Below, in pieces: positions 8,056 to 16,907 of a stretch of DNA of 34,554 nt. The notes under the pieces are model-generated. The model did no database searches. It was not told where the DNA came from and saw only the letters and a program-made list of their open reading frames with translations. The position numbers were made by a program, and so were the translations under genes. How positions within the stretch are numbered: the stretch's first letter is position 1; each line of letters begins with the position of its first letter. Origin of the DNA: Actinomycetes bacterium (GTDB lineage Bacteria > Actinomycetota > Actinomycetes > JAHEKZ01); contig JAHEKZ010000006.1 of NCBI GenBank assembly GCA_024644435.1, positions 1 to 34,554 of the forward strand, written 5' to 3'.

Positions 8056-9066
8056 TCAAGGACTGCGACGCGGTACGCCCCTGTGTGAGCCGCGCTCGCC
8101 AGTCACCACGCGTACGTCCGGAGGAGTGCGCCCGCCATTGGCGGCGCGAGTAGCACGAATGGCGGCGATGACCGAAGCGGGGTTGTCTCTGATGGTCTCC
8201 GGCAGGATTCGTTCAGCCAGAATCCGGTGACGGTTGTAGACGCCGTGGCGGCTCCAGGTTGCAGCGAAGTTGTCAGCTCTCTTGTAGTGGTGCTCGCGGG
8301 AGTCGACTTCGAGAGCGAGGCCAATGTCGGCGTAGTAGCCATCTGGTTCGGCGATGAACTCACCGTCGGACGTCTCAAGCCTGCAGTTCCATGCCGGCTC
8401 CGGGAGGTTGCTCGCGATCACGATGTCGCGGAGCCCTGCCTCAGGGACCGAGCGAACGCCGCTGAGGGCATCGCCAAGGACGTCCCTCATGACCGCCGTC
8501 CACTGCCTCTGCCCGTGGCGGATCTCTTCGGCGAGGTCGTCGATCTCAAGCATTCGGCGCTGGACTGCTTCAAGGGTTATGGCGCGGATGGCATGGCGGG
8601 ACGTATGACGTCGACCAACGTCGAAGACAGCACGCGGCAAAGGCGCAACCGGGTAGCCCCTGACAGTTCGTGCCTGCGGAAGCCTCTGTGTGCGTTCGAT
8701 AATGACGAACCCCGACGACCTCACTTGGCGGGCGGGTGGCACCAGGATGTGGACAGGCAGGGCATCCACGGGCAGTGGAAGGTTTCGAAGGCCGAGTAGG
8801 TGTGTTCCAAGTCCTCCGGTCAGCACCGCATCTGGGCCGGCGTACAGGAGACCGGCGCTGAGTCGTTCGTCGACTGTAGGCGTGCCCCGGTGAAGGAGGT
8901 AGGTGCCGGGCAACACACGTTGCCACCGTCCGCCGGTGCGAGTCCAGCTGCTGATCGTCGCCTTCGAAACTCCAAGAGCAACCAGCTGGGCGTGGCTGAT
9001 GGTGCCGCCTTGGGCGTTGGCGGCGTCGTGGACTGCGTTGATCTCGAACAGACGGGGTCGGGCCAT
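8056..9066 (-). CDS. AbiEi-like winged helix plus Vsr/DUF559-like nuclease domain protein
   Basis: A 336-residue protein. Residues about 10-60 resemble the winged-helix 'AbiEi antitoxin' N-terminal domain (SHAQLVALGVSKATISSW, then WQRVLPGTYLLH). Residues about 225-300 look like the Vsr/DUF559 restriction-endonuclease fold: Asp in AEPDGYY, the strand LALEVDSREHH and a following charged helix, that is a PD...ExD pattern. Such proteins are common, multicopy and functionally uncharacterised in actinobacteria; no AbiEii toxin partner is adjacent, so a toxin-antitoxin role is not supported. The start is ATG 9066 without a clear ribosome-binding site. The gene is lower in G+C than its neighbours and is enclosed by the 33-bp inverted repeats, suggesting acquisition as a unit. 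Confidence 0.75.
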   Translation of the reverse strand: MARPRLFEINAVHDAANAQGGTISHAQLVALGVSKATISSWTRTGGRWQRVLPGTYLLHRGTPTVDERLSAGLLYAGPDAVLTGGLGTHLLGLRNLPLPVDALPVHILVPPARQVRSSGFVIIERTQRLPQARTVRGYPVAPLPRAVFDVGRRHTSRHAIRAITLEAVQRRMLEIDDLAEEIRHGQRQWTAVMRDVLGDALSGVRSVPEAGLRDIVIASNLPEPAWNCRLETSDGEFIAEPDGYYADIGLALEVDSREHHYKRADNFAATWSRHGVYNRHRILAERILPETIRDNPASVIAAIRATRAANGGRTPPDVRVVTGERGSHRGVPRRSP

Positions 9067-9138
9067 GGGTCAGGGTGGCGCGACCGACCCGGTGCCGCCA
9101 CCGGCTTCGCCCTGTTGTGGACAGATGGTGCGGCGTCA

Positions 9139-9171
9139 GTTCGAAATGACCGAACCGGTGTGACATGGCCC
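9139..9171 (-). repeat. right inverted repeat of the cassette
   Basis: This is the reverse-complement copy of 7980-8012 with 33 of 33 bases matching. Its outer end is 9 bases from the stop of the rrf2-type gene, so both host genes read out of their 3' ends into the same sequence. It lies upstream of the cassette gene, whose promoter must be in the 72 bases between 9067 and 9138 or within this repeat. Confidence 0.9.
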
Positions 9172-9180
9172 CAACAGGGG

Positions 9181-9639
9181 TTACGACCAGGCGGCGGTGT
9201 CTTGAGTGAGGGCGGTCACCGCTGATGGCAGGGTGCCGCTGGCGATGTCTTCGAGCGTGACGTGGTCGAGGACGCCGCGGAGGGCGGCGCGGGTGGCGAC
9301 CCAGACCTCACGAAGGTGCTCGGCCGCGCCGTCGTAGTCGGCATTCTCGGGACGGCCACCACGCACGTCGGCGAGCGGGCCGTCGAGGGCACGGACGACG
9401 TCAGCCACGGTGATCTGCGACGCGGGTCTGGCGAGCCGGTAGCCGCCTTCGGCTCCTCGCTGGCTGGCGATGATGCCGGCCTGCCGCAGCTGGCGCAGGA
9501 TGCCTTCGAGGAAGCGTGCCGGAATGGCCTGCTCGGACGCGAGGTGGTCGCCCTTGATCAGCGTGCCCGCATCGCCGGACTCCTGTGCGATCACCAGCAG
9601 CGCCCGCATCGCGTAGTCGACCTTGGCGGACACATGCAT
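9181..9639 (-). CDS. Rrf2-family transcriptional regulator without cysteines
   Basis: A 152-residue DNA-binding protein of the Rrf2 family (VSAKVDYAMRALLVIA at the N-terminus, winged-helix segment IPARFLEGILRQLRQAGII, wing RGAEGGYRLARP, then ITVADVVRALDGP). The protein contains no Cys at all, so it cannot bind the Fe-S cluster used by IscR, NsrR or RirA; it belongs functionally with cluster-free members such as CymR. The start ATG 9639 begins the conserved domain; longer in-frame versions lack homology. It diverges from the mutase gene over 106 bases and may control it, but no operator was identified. Confidence 0.88.
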   Translation of the reverse strand: MHVSAKVDYAMRALLVIAQESGDAGTLIKGDHLASEQAIPARFLEGILRQLRQAGIIASQRGAEGGYRLARPASQITVADVVRALDGPLADVRGGRPENADYDGAAEHLREVWVATRAALRGVLDHVTLEDIASGTLPSAVTALTQDTAAWS

Positions 9640-9745
9640 GGCTCCATTGTGGTCCTTGGCTGCAGGTTGAGGCCACGCCGGGTCGCGATGCAGCAGATAG
9701 CCTGCCTTCATCCGGGCACGGCCCGCCTCGCCAGGGAGGAACGTC

Positions 9746-11443
<1,698 letters not shown>

Positions 11444-11464
11444 GGCGTACGTCAGAATGGACCC

Positions 11465-12415
11465 ATGACCGCGACACCAGGCCCTCCCGGAACCACTGGC
11501 TTCAACCCCTATGGCGCAATCGATCTGGCCGCCCTGGCGCAGCAGCGGCAGGCACGGGAGAAGGCCGAGGCCGCGCGGGCTAAGCGCTCAGCAGGAGACG
11601 TATCGGGCGCTGCGAGTCCGGCTGCGCCGGTGAGCGTCATCGACGTCAGCGAGGCGACCTTCCAGACAGATGTTCTGGAGCGCTCGATGACCGTGCCCGT
11701 CGTGATCGACTTCTGGGCCGAGTGGTGTGGCCCCTGCAAGCAGCTCTCCCCGGTGCTCGAACGCTGCGCCGAACAAGACGGAGGCGCGTGGGTCCTGGCC
11801 AAGGTTGACGTCGATGCCAACCCTCAGCTCTCGGCCGCAGCCCAGGTACAGAGCATCCCCACCACCTTGGTGGTGTGGCAGGGACAGGTCATCCCCGGGT
11901 TCACCGGTGCGCTGCCCGAGGCGCAGGTGCGCGACTTCCTCGACCAGGTGGTCGCGTTGTCCGGCGCCGCCCCCGCCGGCGAGGGGGAGGCCTCCGAGGT
12001 CGAGGAGGATCCCGCGCTGCTCGCGGCCGACGACGCGCTGGCCCGCGACGACCTCGATGCCGCAGAGACCGCTTACCGCGAGATTCTCAACGGCCAGCCC
12101 GACCACCCAGAGGCGCGACAGGGGCTGGCCAGTCTCACGCTGCTCCGTCGCACGGAGGGCGTCGACCTCGATGCCGCCCGGGCGGCGGCCGAGGCCAGCG
12201 ACGATGTCGCCGCGCACACCGTTGTCGCCGACCTCGAGCTGCTGGCCGGAGACGTCGATGCCTGCTTCGAGCGGCTGATCGCCCTCGTCCAGCGCACCAC
12301 TGACGACGACCGCGAGGCGGCCAAGCAGCACCTGCTCGAGCTGCTCGACCTCGTCGGCAACGACGATCCTCGCGTTCTTGAGGCTCGCCGGCGACTGGCC
12401 AACGCCCTGTTCTGA
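11465..12415 (+). CDS. thioredoxin-domain/TPR co-chaperone, YbbN (CnoX)-like
   Basis: A 316-residue cytosolic protein: a charged, Ala-rich N-terminal 50 residues, a thioredoxin domain (about 58-165) with an intact WCGPC motif at 87-91 and cis-Pro in SIPTTLVVW, then TPR-like helices (about 185-310: DALARDDLDAAETAYREIL and following). E. coli YbbN/CnoX has lost the CxxC and acts as a holdase; here both cysteines are present, so redox activity is possible. It follows the mutase gene by 21 bases. The ATG has no ribosome-binding site, but a -10-like CAGAAT (11453-11458) is 6 bases before it, so it may also be read as a leaderless message. Confidence 0.88.
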   Translation: MTATPGPPGTTGFNPYGAIDLAALAQQRQAREKAEAARAKRSAGDVSGAASPAAPVSVIDVSEATFQTDVLERSMTVPVVIDFWAEWCGPCKQLSPVLERCAEQDGGAWVLAKVDVDANPQLSAAAQVQSIPTTLVVWQGQVIPGFTGALPEAQVRDFLDQVVALSGAAPAGEGEASEVEEDPALLAADDALARDDLDAAETAYREILNGQPDHPEARQGLASLTLLRRTEGVDLDAARAAAEASDDVAAHTVVADLELLAGDVDACFERLIALVQRTTDDDREAAKQHLLELLDLVGNDDPRVLEARRRLANALF

Positions 12416-12471
12416 TCCGCGCCGTGCAGCTCGCGCTGGTGACTCGCCACTATCGACGATTCACCCATTTG

Positions 12472-12500
12472 GACGACTCCTTCCCCCAGGCGGAGTAGTC
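12472..12500 (+). promoter_or_regulatory. stem-loop upstream of the metzincin gene
   Basis: GACGACTCC (12472-12480) and GGAGTAGTC (12492-12500) are inverted copies with one mismatch and an 11-base pyrimidine-rich loop. It lies between the ybbN-like gene and the protease gene. There is no T-run, so a terminator is doubtful; an operator or leader hairpin for the protease gene is as likely. The remaining intergenic sequence (12416-12558) shows nothing else beyond the ribosome-binding site AGGAGG at 12547-12552. Confidence 0.35.
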
Positions 12501-12558
12501 AGCGACCCCACCCCTCCCGCCGAAGACCGGACTGTAGGTCTTGTCGAGGAGGACGTTC

Positions 12559-13353
12559 ATGGTTTCGCGAGCAGTGCGACCGGTCGCCCTGATGGTGATC
12601 GCCATCGCGGCGACAGTGGGTCTGTCTGCGCCGTTGACGCCGAACAACGCGGCGGACGCGGCAGGGGACGGGTTCGACGTCGGCAACTGGACCGACCCCA
12701 CCGGCAAGCAGCACCGCATCCGCTGGAATCCCTGCCAGCCTGCCGTCACCTTCGCGGTCAACCCGCGACAGGCAGGTAAGACCACCGCAGCCCGTTCGGC
12801 CGCGGTCGCGGACGTGAAGGCAGCGTTCCACCGGGTCTCGAACCGAACCGGCATCACCTTCTCGTTCACCGGTCGCACCACCGAGATCCCCAGGAACTCA
12901 AGCAACGATTCGTGGTCGTCACGACAGAAGGCAGCCGAGATCGTCGTGTCGTGGGTGAACCAGTCTCGGCCGAAGTACCGTTCGAACCTGCTCACCGACA
13001 GCGGCTCCGGCTACGGATCAGGCGTCGGCGGCTGGATGATGCGGGCGTGGACGGACGCTGACGGAAAGTGGCAGGCGGCGATCGGTCGCGGATTCGTGGT
13101 GCTCAACGCCGGTCACAACAACATCTACCAGCCGGGCTTCGGCAAGGGAACGACACGGGGCGCACTGCTGCTGCACGAGATCGGGCACGCGGTGGGACTC
13201 GGACACGTGGGCACGACCAGAGAGATCATGTACCCAACGATGCTCTCGCGTGAGTACAGCCGCTACAAGGATGGTGACCGCACCGGGCTCAAGCGCGTCG
13301 GTCGTCCGCTCGGCTGCATTGCTGGTGCATCCGACGCCTGGCCGCAGATCTGA
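12559..13353 (+). CDS. secreted matrixin-like zinc metalloprotease
   Basis: A 264-residue exported metzincin. Residues 1-35 form a signal peptide: short basic start, hydrophobic stretch PVALMVIAIAATVGLSA, and a cleavage-like site in AADAA. The zinc site is HEIGHAVGLGH with H206, E207, H210 and H216, and M224 in EIMYPTM is the Met-turn. The substrate is unknown; the mature protein is compact with no extra binding domains. ATG 12559 follows AGGAGG by 6 bases, so the upstream TTG at 12541 is not the start. It converges with the DUF885 gene with only two bases between stops. Confidence 0.9.
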   Translation: MVSRAVRPVALMVIAIAATVGLSAPLTPNNAADAAGDGFDVGNWTDPTGKQHRIRWNPCQPAVTFAVNPRQAGKTTAARSAAVADVKAAFHRVSNRTGITFSFTGRTTEIPRNSSNDSWSSRQKAAEIVVSWVNQSRPKYRSNLLTDSGSGYGSGVGGWMMRAWTDADGKWQAAIGRGFVVLNAGHNNIYQPGFGKGTTRGALLLHEIGHAVGLGHVGTTREIMYPTMLSREYSRYKDGDRTGLKRVGRPLGCIAGASDAWPQI

Positions 13354-13355
13354 CG

Positions 13356-14861
13356 TCAGCCGTTGCCGAGCGCAGCGGGTACCAGGCCAAGAGGCGGCGA
13401 GCCGAGCTCCATCAGTGCGTCGTGGAAGCGTCGCAGTGAGAACTCAGACCCCCATTGACGCCGCGCTTCTTCGCGAGTGTCGACGATCACCCACTTGCCC
13501 CAGGTGTAGACGCCGTATGCCGGGTCGAAGGTTCCCCTACGGGCCTCTGACCGAGCGGTGGCCTCCGGCATCAGGGCGTCGGTCGCGAAGCGGGCGGTGG
13601 CATCGTCGACGTCCATAGCTCCGGTGTGCAGGCCGATGGCGCAGGCCAGCCGGGTGACTCGCACCAGTGCTTCGAGGGCCACGCCGATCTGGAAGCGCAC
13701 ATCGGATGCGCGGAAACCTTGCTCGAACATGAGCTCCTCACCGTAGTGAGCCCAGCCTTCCGCAAAGCCGGCCGCGACCAGAGACCGTCTGATTGCTGAG
13801 GGGGCGTGCCGAAGGGCTCGCCCGTGCGCATAGTGACCGGGCGCCACCTCGTGAGCCGTGACGGAGGCCAGTGCGGTCTCGCTGAACATCGTGAGCCACT
13901 CAGACTGCTCGGCCTCGGGCCACGACGGCTCAGGTGGGGTGATGTCGTAGTGCGACGGGCCGTCGTCCTCGTAAGGCCCGGCCCAGGTGAGCATCGCCGT
14001 TGCCCAGCGCCGTGACGGAGGGGCGATCCCGACTCGGCACTCTCCGTCCAGGTGAGTCAGCCACCCCTTCTCGCGGCAGAACGCGATGGTCTCCTCGGTG
14101 ATGGACGCAGCGGCAGGCACGACATCGGGAGCGCGCGGATGATCCCCCAGCAGTGCCGCGATCGTGTCGCGAGTCGGGGTTCCCGGAGCCCACTGTTGGC
14201 ACCCGTCGTCCATCAGCTCCCACAGCCGGTCGCGCTCGCGTTCAGCGCGGTCGGAGAGGTCGGTCAGGTTGACCGTGTCGATGGCCTCATCACTTCGCAT
14301 GAGCTGTTCGAGGGCGTCGGCGCCGAGGGCTGCCTCGGGAACGCCGTTCTCGGCGAGCGCGGCCACATGCGCAACCAGCCGCTCGTGGGCAGCGAGCGCG
14401 GCAGGCGCGCCGGCGTCATCGCGCGGAACGCCTCCGGCCAGGCCCTGGACTGCGGGGAGAAGTGCCCGCGCCACCGGCGCCGGCACCATGTCGAGTGACT
14501 CGCACGCCATGTCGACGGCTTCGGGCCACCTGGCCAGATGGTGCGACCGTGCCACGGCCCGCTGGTCGGCCGGAGCGTACTCCCGGTCGTAGCACGCGAG
14601 GTCGAGATTCTCCAGGTGGATCAACGGGTTGCGGCGGTGCCACTGCAGGTCGCCCAGGCGCCCGCGGATGGCGGACTCGAAGGCTGACAGATGTGCCTCG
14701 TCATGGGCGTCGTCGAGCGGGGCGCCGCCGAGCTGAGAGAGGCCAGAGGCGACCCCGGCGGGGGAGAGGTCCTGGATCTGACCGTCGTACTCGTGGCGGC
14801 CGGTGCCTTCGCGTGCATCGGCGATCGAGAGGTCGAGCACGGCACGTAGTCGCTGGTCCAT
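13356..14861 (-). CDS. DUF885-family metal-dependent hydrolase-like protein
   Basis: A 501-residue soluble protein of the DUF885 family, which is related to zinc carboxypeptidase-like gluzincins. The family motif HEVAPGH (H337, E338, H343) and the downstream GFAEGWAHYGEEL (E368) are intact and would ligate one metal, so peptidase activity is plausible but unproven. No signal peptide is seen. ATG 14861 starts the conserved part. It has no ribosome-binding site, but TACCCT (complement of 14868-14873) ends 6 bases before the ATG, fitting a leaderless transcript. It diverges from the etfBA operon. Confidence 0.82.
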   Translation of the reverse strand: MDQRLRAVLDLSIADAREGTGRHEYDGQIQDLSPAGVASGLSQLGGAPLDDAHDEAHLSAFESAIRGRLGDLQWHRRNPLIHLENLDLACYDREYAPADQRAVARSHHLARWPEAVDMACESLDMVPAPVARALLPAVQGLAGGVPRDDAGAPAALAAHERLVAHVAALAENGVPEAALGADALEQLMRSDEAIDTVNLTDLSDRAERERDRLWELMDDGCQQWAPGTPTRDTIAALLGDHPRAPDVVPAAASITEETIAFCREKGWLTHLDGECRVGIAPPSRRWATAMLTWAGPYEDDGPSHYDITPPEPSWPEAEQSEWLTMFSETALASVTAHEVAPGHYAHGRALRHAPSAIRRSLVAAGFAEGWAHYGEELMFEQGFRASDVRFQIGVALEALVRVTRLACAIGLHTGAMDVDDATARFATDALMPEATARSEARRGTFDPAYGVYTWGKWVIVDTREEARRQWGSEFSLRRFHDALMELGSPPLGLVPAALGNG

Positions 14862-14955
14862 GAGGTGAGGGTAGGTGAGGGGTTTGAGGCGGGATCGTTG
14901 CCCCTTGCCCGGGCCTGTGACGGGACTCACTGTTCCACTGTCTGACCTGGAGATG

Positions 14956-14967
14956 ATTGGATCCAAT
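14956..14967. promoter_or_regulatory. perfect 12-bp palindrome in the etfBA upstream region
   Basis: ATTGGATCCAAT is fully self-complementary. It lies 12 bases before the first ACTGAC half-site and about 120 bases before etfB. Size and symmetry suit a dimeric repressor of GntR or similar type, but no regulator is encoded nearby and the assignment is inference. The alternative is chance. Confidence 0.4.
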
Positions 14968-14978
14968 AGGTCTGGCAG

Positions 14979-15003
14979 ACTGACCGGCGAGTCAGTGACT
15001 GAC
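14979..15003. promoter_or_regulatory. cluster of three ACTGAC half-sites, candidate TetR-family operator for etfBA
   Basis: ACTGAC (14979-14984), six bases, GTCAGT (14991-14996), one base, ACTGAC (14998-15003). The first pair forms an 18-bp interrupted palindrome and the second pair a 13-bp one sharing the middle half-site. Spacing and symmetry resemble TetR-type sites controlling fatty-acid degradation genes in actinobacteria, which suits electron-transfer flavoprotein genes. A -10-like CAGACT (14976-14981) overlaps the first half-site, so binding would block transcription. Confidence 0.5.
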
Positions 15004-15084
15004 CCGTCGTGGGATCAGCAGAACACCGACGGCCCGGCCATCGCGCGGGCGCTGAGGTTGGTACCAGGAGGTGCGTTCGCCGTC

Positions 15085-15876
15085 GTGAGAATTGTCGTGT
15101 GTGTCAAGCAGGTGCCCGATTCGTGGGCTGAGAAGAAGCTCAACCCGGCAGACAACACCCTGGACCGCGACGCCGCGGACGCCGTCGTCAACGAGCTGGA
15201 CGAGTTCGCCGTCGAAGAGGCCCTGCAGATCCAGGAACGGTTGGGTGGGCCAGACGACTGTCAGGTCACCGTCCTCACCGTGGGGCCGGAGAAGGCCATC
15301 GAGAGTGTGCGCAAAGGCCTGCAGATGGGGGCCGGCGACGGCGTCCATGTGGTCGACGACGCGATCCACGGCAGTGACGCCTTGGCGACGTCGGCGATCC
15401 TGGCCGCGGCCATCGAGCGGCTGGCGCCCGACCTCGTCCTGATGGGGTCGGAGAGCACCGACGCCAGGATGTCCGTCGTCCCGGCCATGGTCGCCGAGCG
15501 CACGGGCCGCCCGCAGCTGACCTTCGCCGGCAAGGTCGATATCGCCGACGGGACGGTCACCGTGCAGCGGGTCACCGACTACGGCTACGACGTGGTCGAG
15601 GCGCCACTCCCCGCCCTCGTGAGCGTGGTCGAGAAGATCAACGAACCTCGCTACCCCTCGTTCAAGGGGATCATGGCCGCCAAGAAGAAGCCGGTCGAGA
15701 CGCTGACTCTGGCCGACCTGGGCGTCGAGCCCGCCGTCGTCGGACTCTCCGGCTCGTGGAGCGCGGTGCAAGAGTTCGCGGCGCGTCCGCCCCGTGCGGC
15801 GGGCACCGTGGTGACCGACGAGGGCGACGGCGGCACGAAGGCAGCCGACTTCCTCAGCGCCCAGAAGTTCATCTGA
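15085..15876 (+). CDS. etfB: electron transfer flavoprotein beta subunit
   Basis: A 263-residue EtfB/FixA protein that with EtfA carries electrons from acyl-CoA dehydrogenases to the respiratory chain through ETF-quinone oxidoreductase. Its start RIVVCVKQVPDSW, the AMP-binding region VLTVGPEKAIESVRKGLQMGA, the signature VQRVTDYGYDVVEAPLPALVSV and the recognition-loop region RYPSFKGIMAAKKKP are typical. GTG 15085 has AGGAGGTG (15066-15073) 11 bases upstream; the longer open frame to 14875 overlaps the regulatory palindromes and has no homology. The etfA gene follows after 50 bases. Confidence 0.96.
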   Translation: MRIVVCVKQVPDSWAEKKLNPADNTLDRDAADAVVNELDEFAVEEALQIQERLGGPDDCQVTVLTVGPEKAIESVRKGLQMGAGDGVHVVDDAIHGSDALATSAILAAAIERLAPDLVLMGSESTDARMSVVPAMVAERTGRPQLTFAGKVDIADGTVTVQRVTDYGYDVVEAPLPALVSVVEKINEPRYPSFKGIMAAKKKPVETLTLADLGVEPAVVGLSGSWSAVQEFAARPPRAAGTVVTDEGDGGTKAADFLSAQKFI

Positions 15877-15908
15877 CCCAACTGACCCACTAGACCCCAC
15901 TGACCCAC
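15873..15908 (+). repeat. four imperfect 9-bp tandem repeats at the etfB-etfA junction
   Basis: Starting inside the etfB stop codon, the sequence reads CTGACCCAA, CTGACCCAC, TAGACCCCA, CTGACCCAC in unbroken 9-base register. It fills most of the short gap before the etfA ribosome-binding site (GGGAGG). Slippage is the simplest origin; any effect on the etfB:etfA ratio is speculative. Confidence 0.7.
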
Positions 15909-15926
15909 TGTGTCCGGGAGGACCCC

Positions 15927-16880
15927 ATGACCGAAGTTCTGGTGCTCGTCGAGCACGCCGGCGGTGACGTCAAGAAGGTCACCTTCGAGCTCCTGACCCT
16001 GGCCCGCTCGCTCGGTGAGCCGGCAGCGGTTGCCATCGGCGACGTGTCCGACGACGTCGTCGCCAGCCTGGCTGCTGGCGGAGCCGACACCGTCTACGTG
16101 GCGTCCGGCCCTGAGTACGGCGACCACATCGTGGCGCCGAAGGTCAGCGCGCTTCAGGCCGCACTGGCTGCATCCGGGGCCTCCGGTGTGCTCGTTCCCG
16201 CAACCGCTGAGGGCAAGGAGATCGCTGCTCGGCTGGCTGTTCGGACCGGCTCCGGAATCATCACCGATGCGGTGGGCGTGGGTGCGGGGTTCGTGGCTGA
16301 GCAGTCGGTCTTCGGCGGCTCGACCCTGGTCCAGTCCTCGGTCACGACAGGGACGCCGATCATTGCGGTGCGCCCGAACAGCGTTGCGGCAGTGGAGACG
16401 GCGGGAGCAGGTCGACGGGTTGACCTCGATGTCACGGTCACCGACGCCGACCGCGCCGCCAAGGTCACCGAGCGCGTTGCTCAGGAGAAGGCCGGACGCC
16501 CCGAGCTCACCGAGGCCGCGATCGTGGTCTCTGGAGGGCGTGGGGTCGGCTCGCCCGAGGGATTTGCGGTGGTCGAGTCGCTGGCCGATGCTCTCGGAGC
16601 CGCTGTCGGCGCCTCGCGCGCTGCGACCGACGCCGGGTGGTACCCCCACCAGTTCCAGGTCGGACAGACCGGCAAGACGGTCTCGCCCCAGCTGTACATC
16701 GCCAACGGCATCTCCGGCGCGATCCAGCACCGGGCGGGAATGCAGACATCGAAGACGATCGTTGCGGTCAACAAGGACCCGGAGGCGCCCATCTTCGACC
16801 TGGTCGACTTCGGCGTCGTCGGTGACCTCCACACCGTTCTCCCGCAGCTGACCGAGGAGGTCACGCGGCGGAAGGGCTGA
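15927..16880 (+). CDS. etfA: electron transfer flavoprotein alpha subunit
   Basis: A 317-residue EtfA/FixB protein that holds the FAD of the ETF heterodimer. The C-terminal FAD domain has [11 protein letters not shown], the signature [31 protein letters not shown] and DFGVVGDL; the N-terminal half is the EtfB-like fold. ATG 15927 follows a GGGAGGACC ribosome-binding site. It forms an operon with etfB. The next gene starts 27 bases downstream and may have its own promoter (TAGACT at 16893-16898). Confidence 0.97.
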   Translation: MTEVLVLVEHAGGDVKKVTFELLTLARSLGEPAAVAIGDVSDDVVASLAAGGADTVYVASGPEYGDHIVAPKVSALQAALAASGASGVLVPATAEGKEIAARLAVRTGSGIITDAVGVGAGFVAEQSVFGGSTLVQSSVTTGTPIIAVRPNSVAAVETAGAGRRVDLDVTVTDADRAAKVTERVAQEKAGRPELTEAAIVVSGGRGVGSPEGFAVVESLADALGAAVGASRAATDAGWYPHQFQVGQTGKTVSPQLYIANGISGAIQHRAGMQTSKTIVAVNKDPEAPIFDLVDFGVVGDLHTVLPQLTEEVTRRKG

Positions 16881-16892
16881 CTTCGGCTCACC

Positions 16893-16898
16893 TAGACT
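16893..16898 (+). promoter_or_regulatory. candidate -10 element for the cysteine desulfurase gene
   Basis: TAGACT matches the actinobacterial TANNNT -10 pattern and ends 9 bases before ATG 16908. A GGGGAGG lies between them but only two bases from the ATG, too close for normal ribosome binding, which favours a start with no or almost no leader. No convincing -35 was found. Confidence 0.35.
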
Positions 16899-16907
16899 GG
16901 GGAGGCA

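Larger units (their letters stand above)
7980..9171. mobile_element. 1.2-kb segment bounded by perfect 33-bp inverted repeats, one gene inside
   Basis: The ends 7980-8012 and 9139-9171 are identical in inverted orientation over 33 bases, and similarity continues inward to a shared CACCATC about 8-9 bases further. The segment lies between the 3' ends of two convergent genes (meaB stop at 7962, rrf2 stop at 9181), and its only gene occupies 8056-9066. Two 60-base rows inside the gene that I counted are 60 and 62% G+C, against 73% for one row of meaB. No target-site duplication and no recognised transposase were found. It looks like an insertion cassette; that is inference, and duplicated terminator-like repeats are the alternative. 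Confidence 0.55.

Noticed and set aside
8227-8799. Plus-strand open frame opposite the cassette gene
   Set aside because: Antisense shadow of a gene with recognisable domains; no ribosome-binding site or family resemblance.
8056-9066. Type IV toxin-antitoxin system (AbiE) from the AbiEi-like domain
   Set aside because: No AbiEii nucleotidyltransferase toxin is adjacent, and the C-terminal half looks like a Vsr/DUF559 nuclease fold rather than the AbiEi effector domain.
9067-9138. Target-site duplication or partial transposase at the cassette ends
   Set aside because: The bases outside 7980 and 9171 do not match each other, and the short sequences between repeats and gene encode nothing recognisable.
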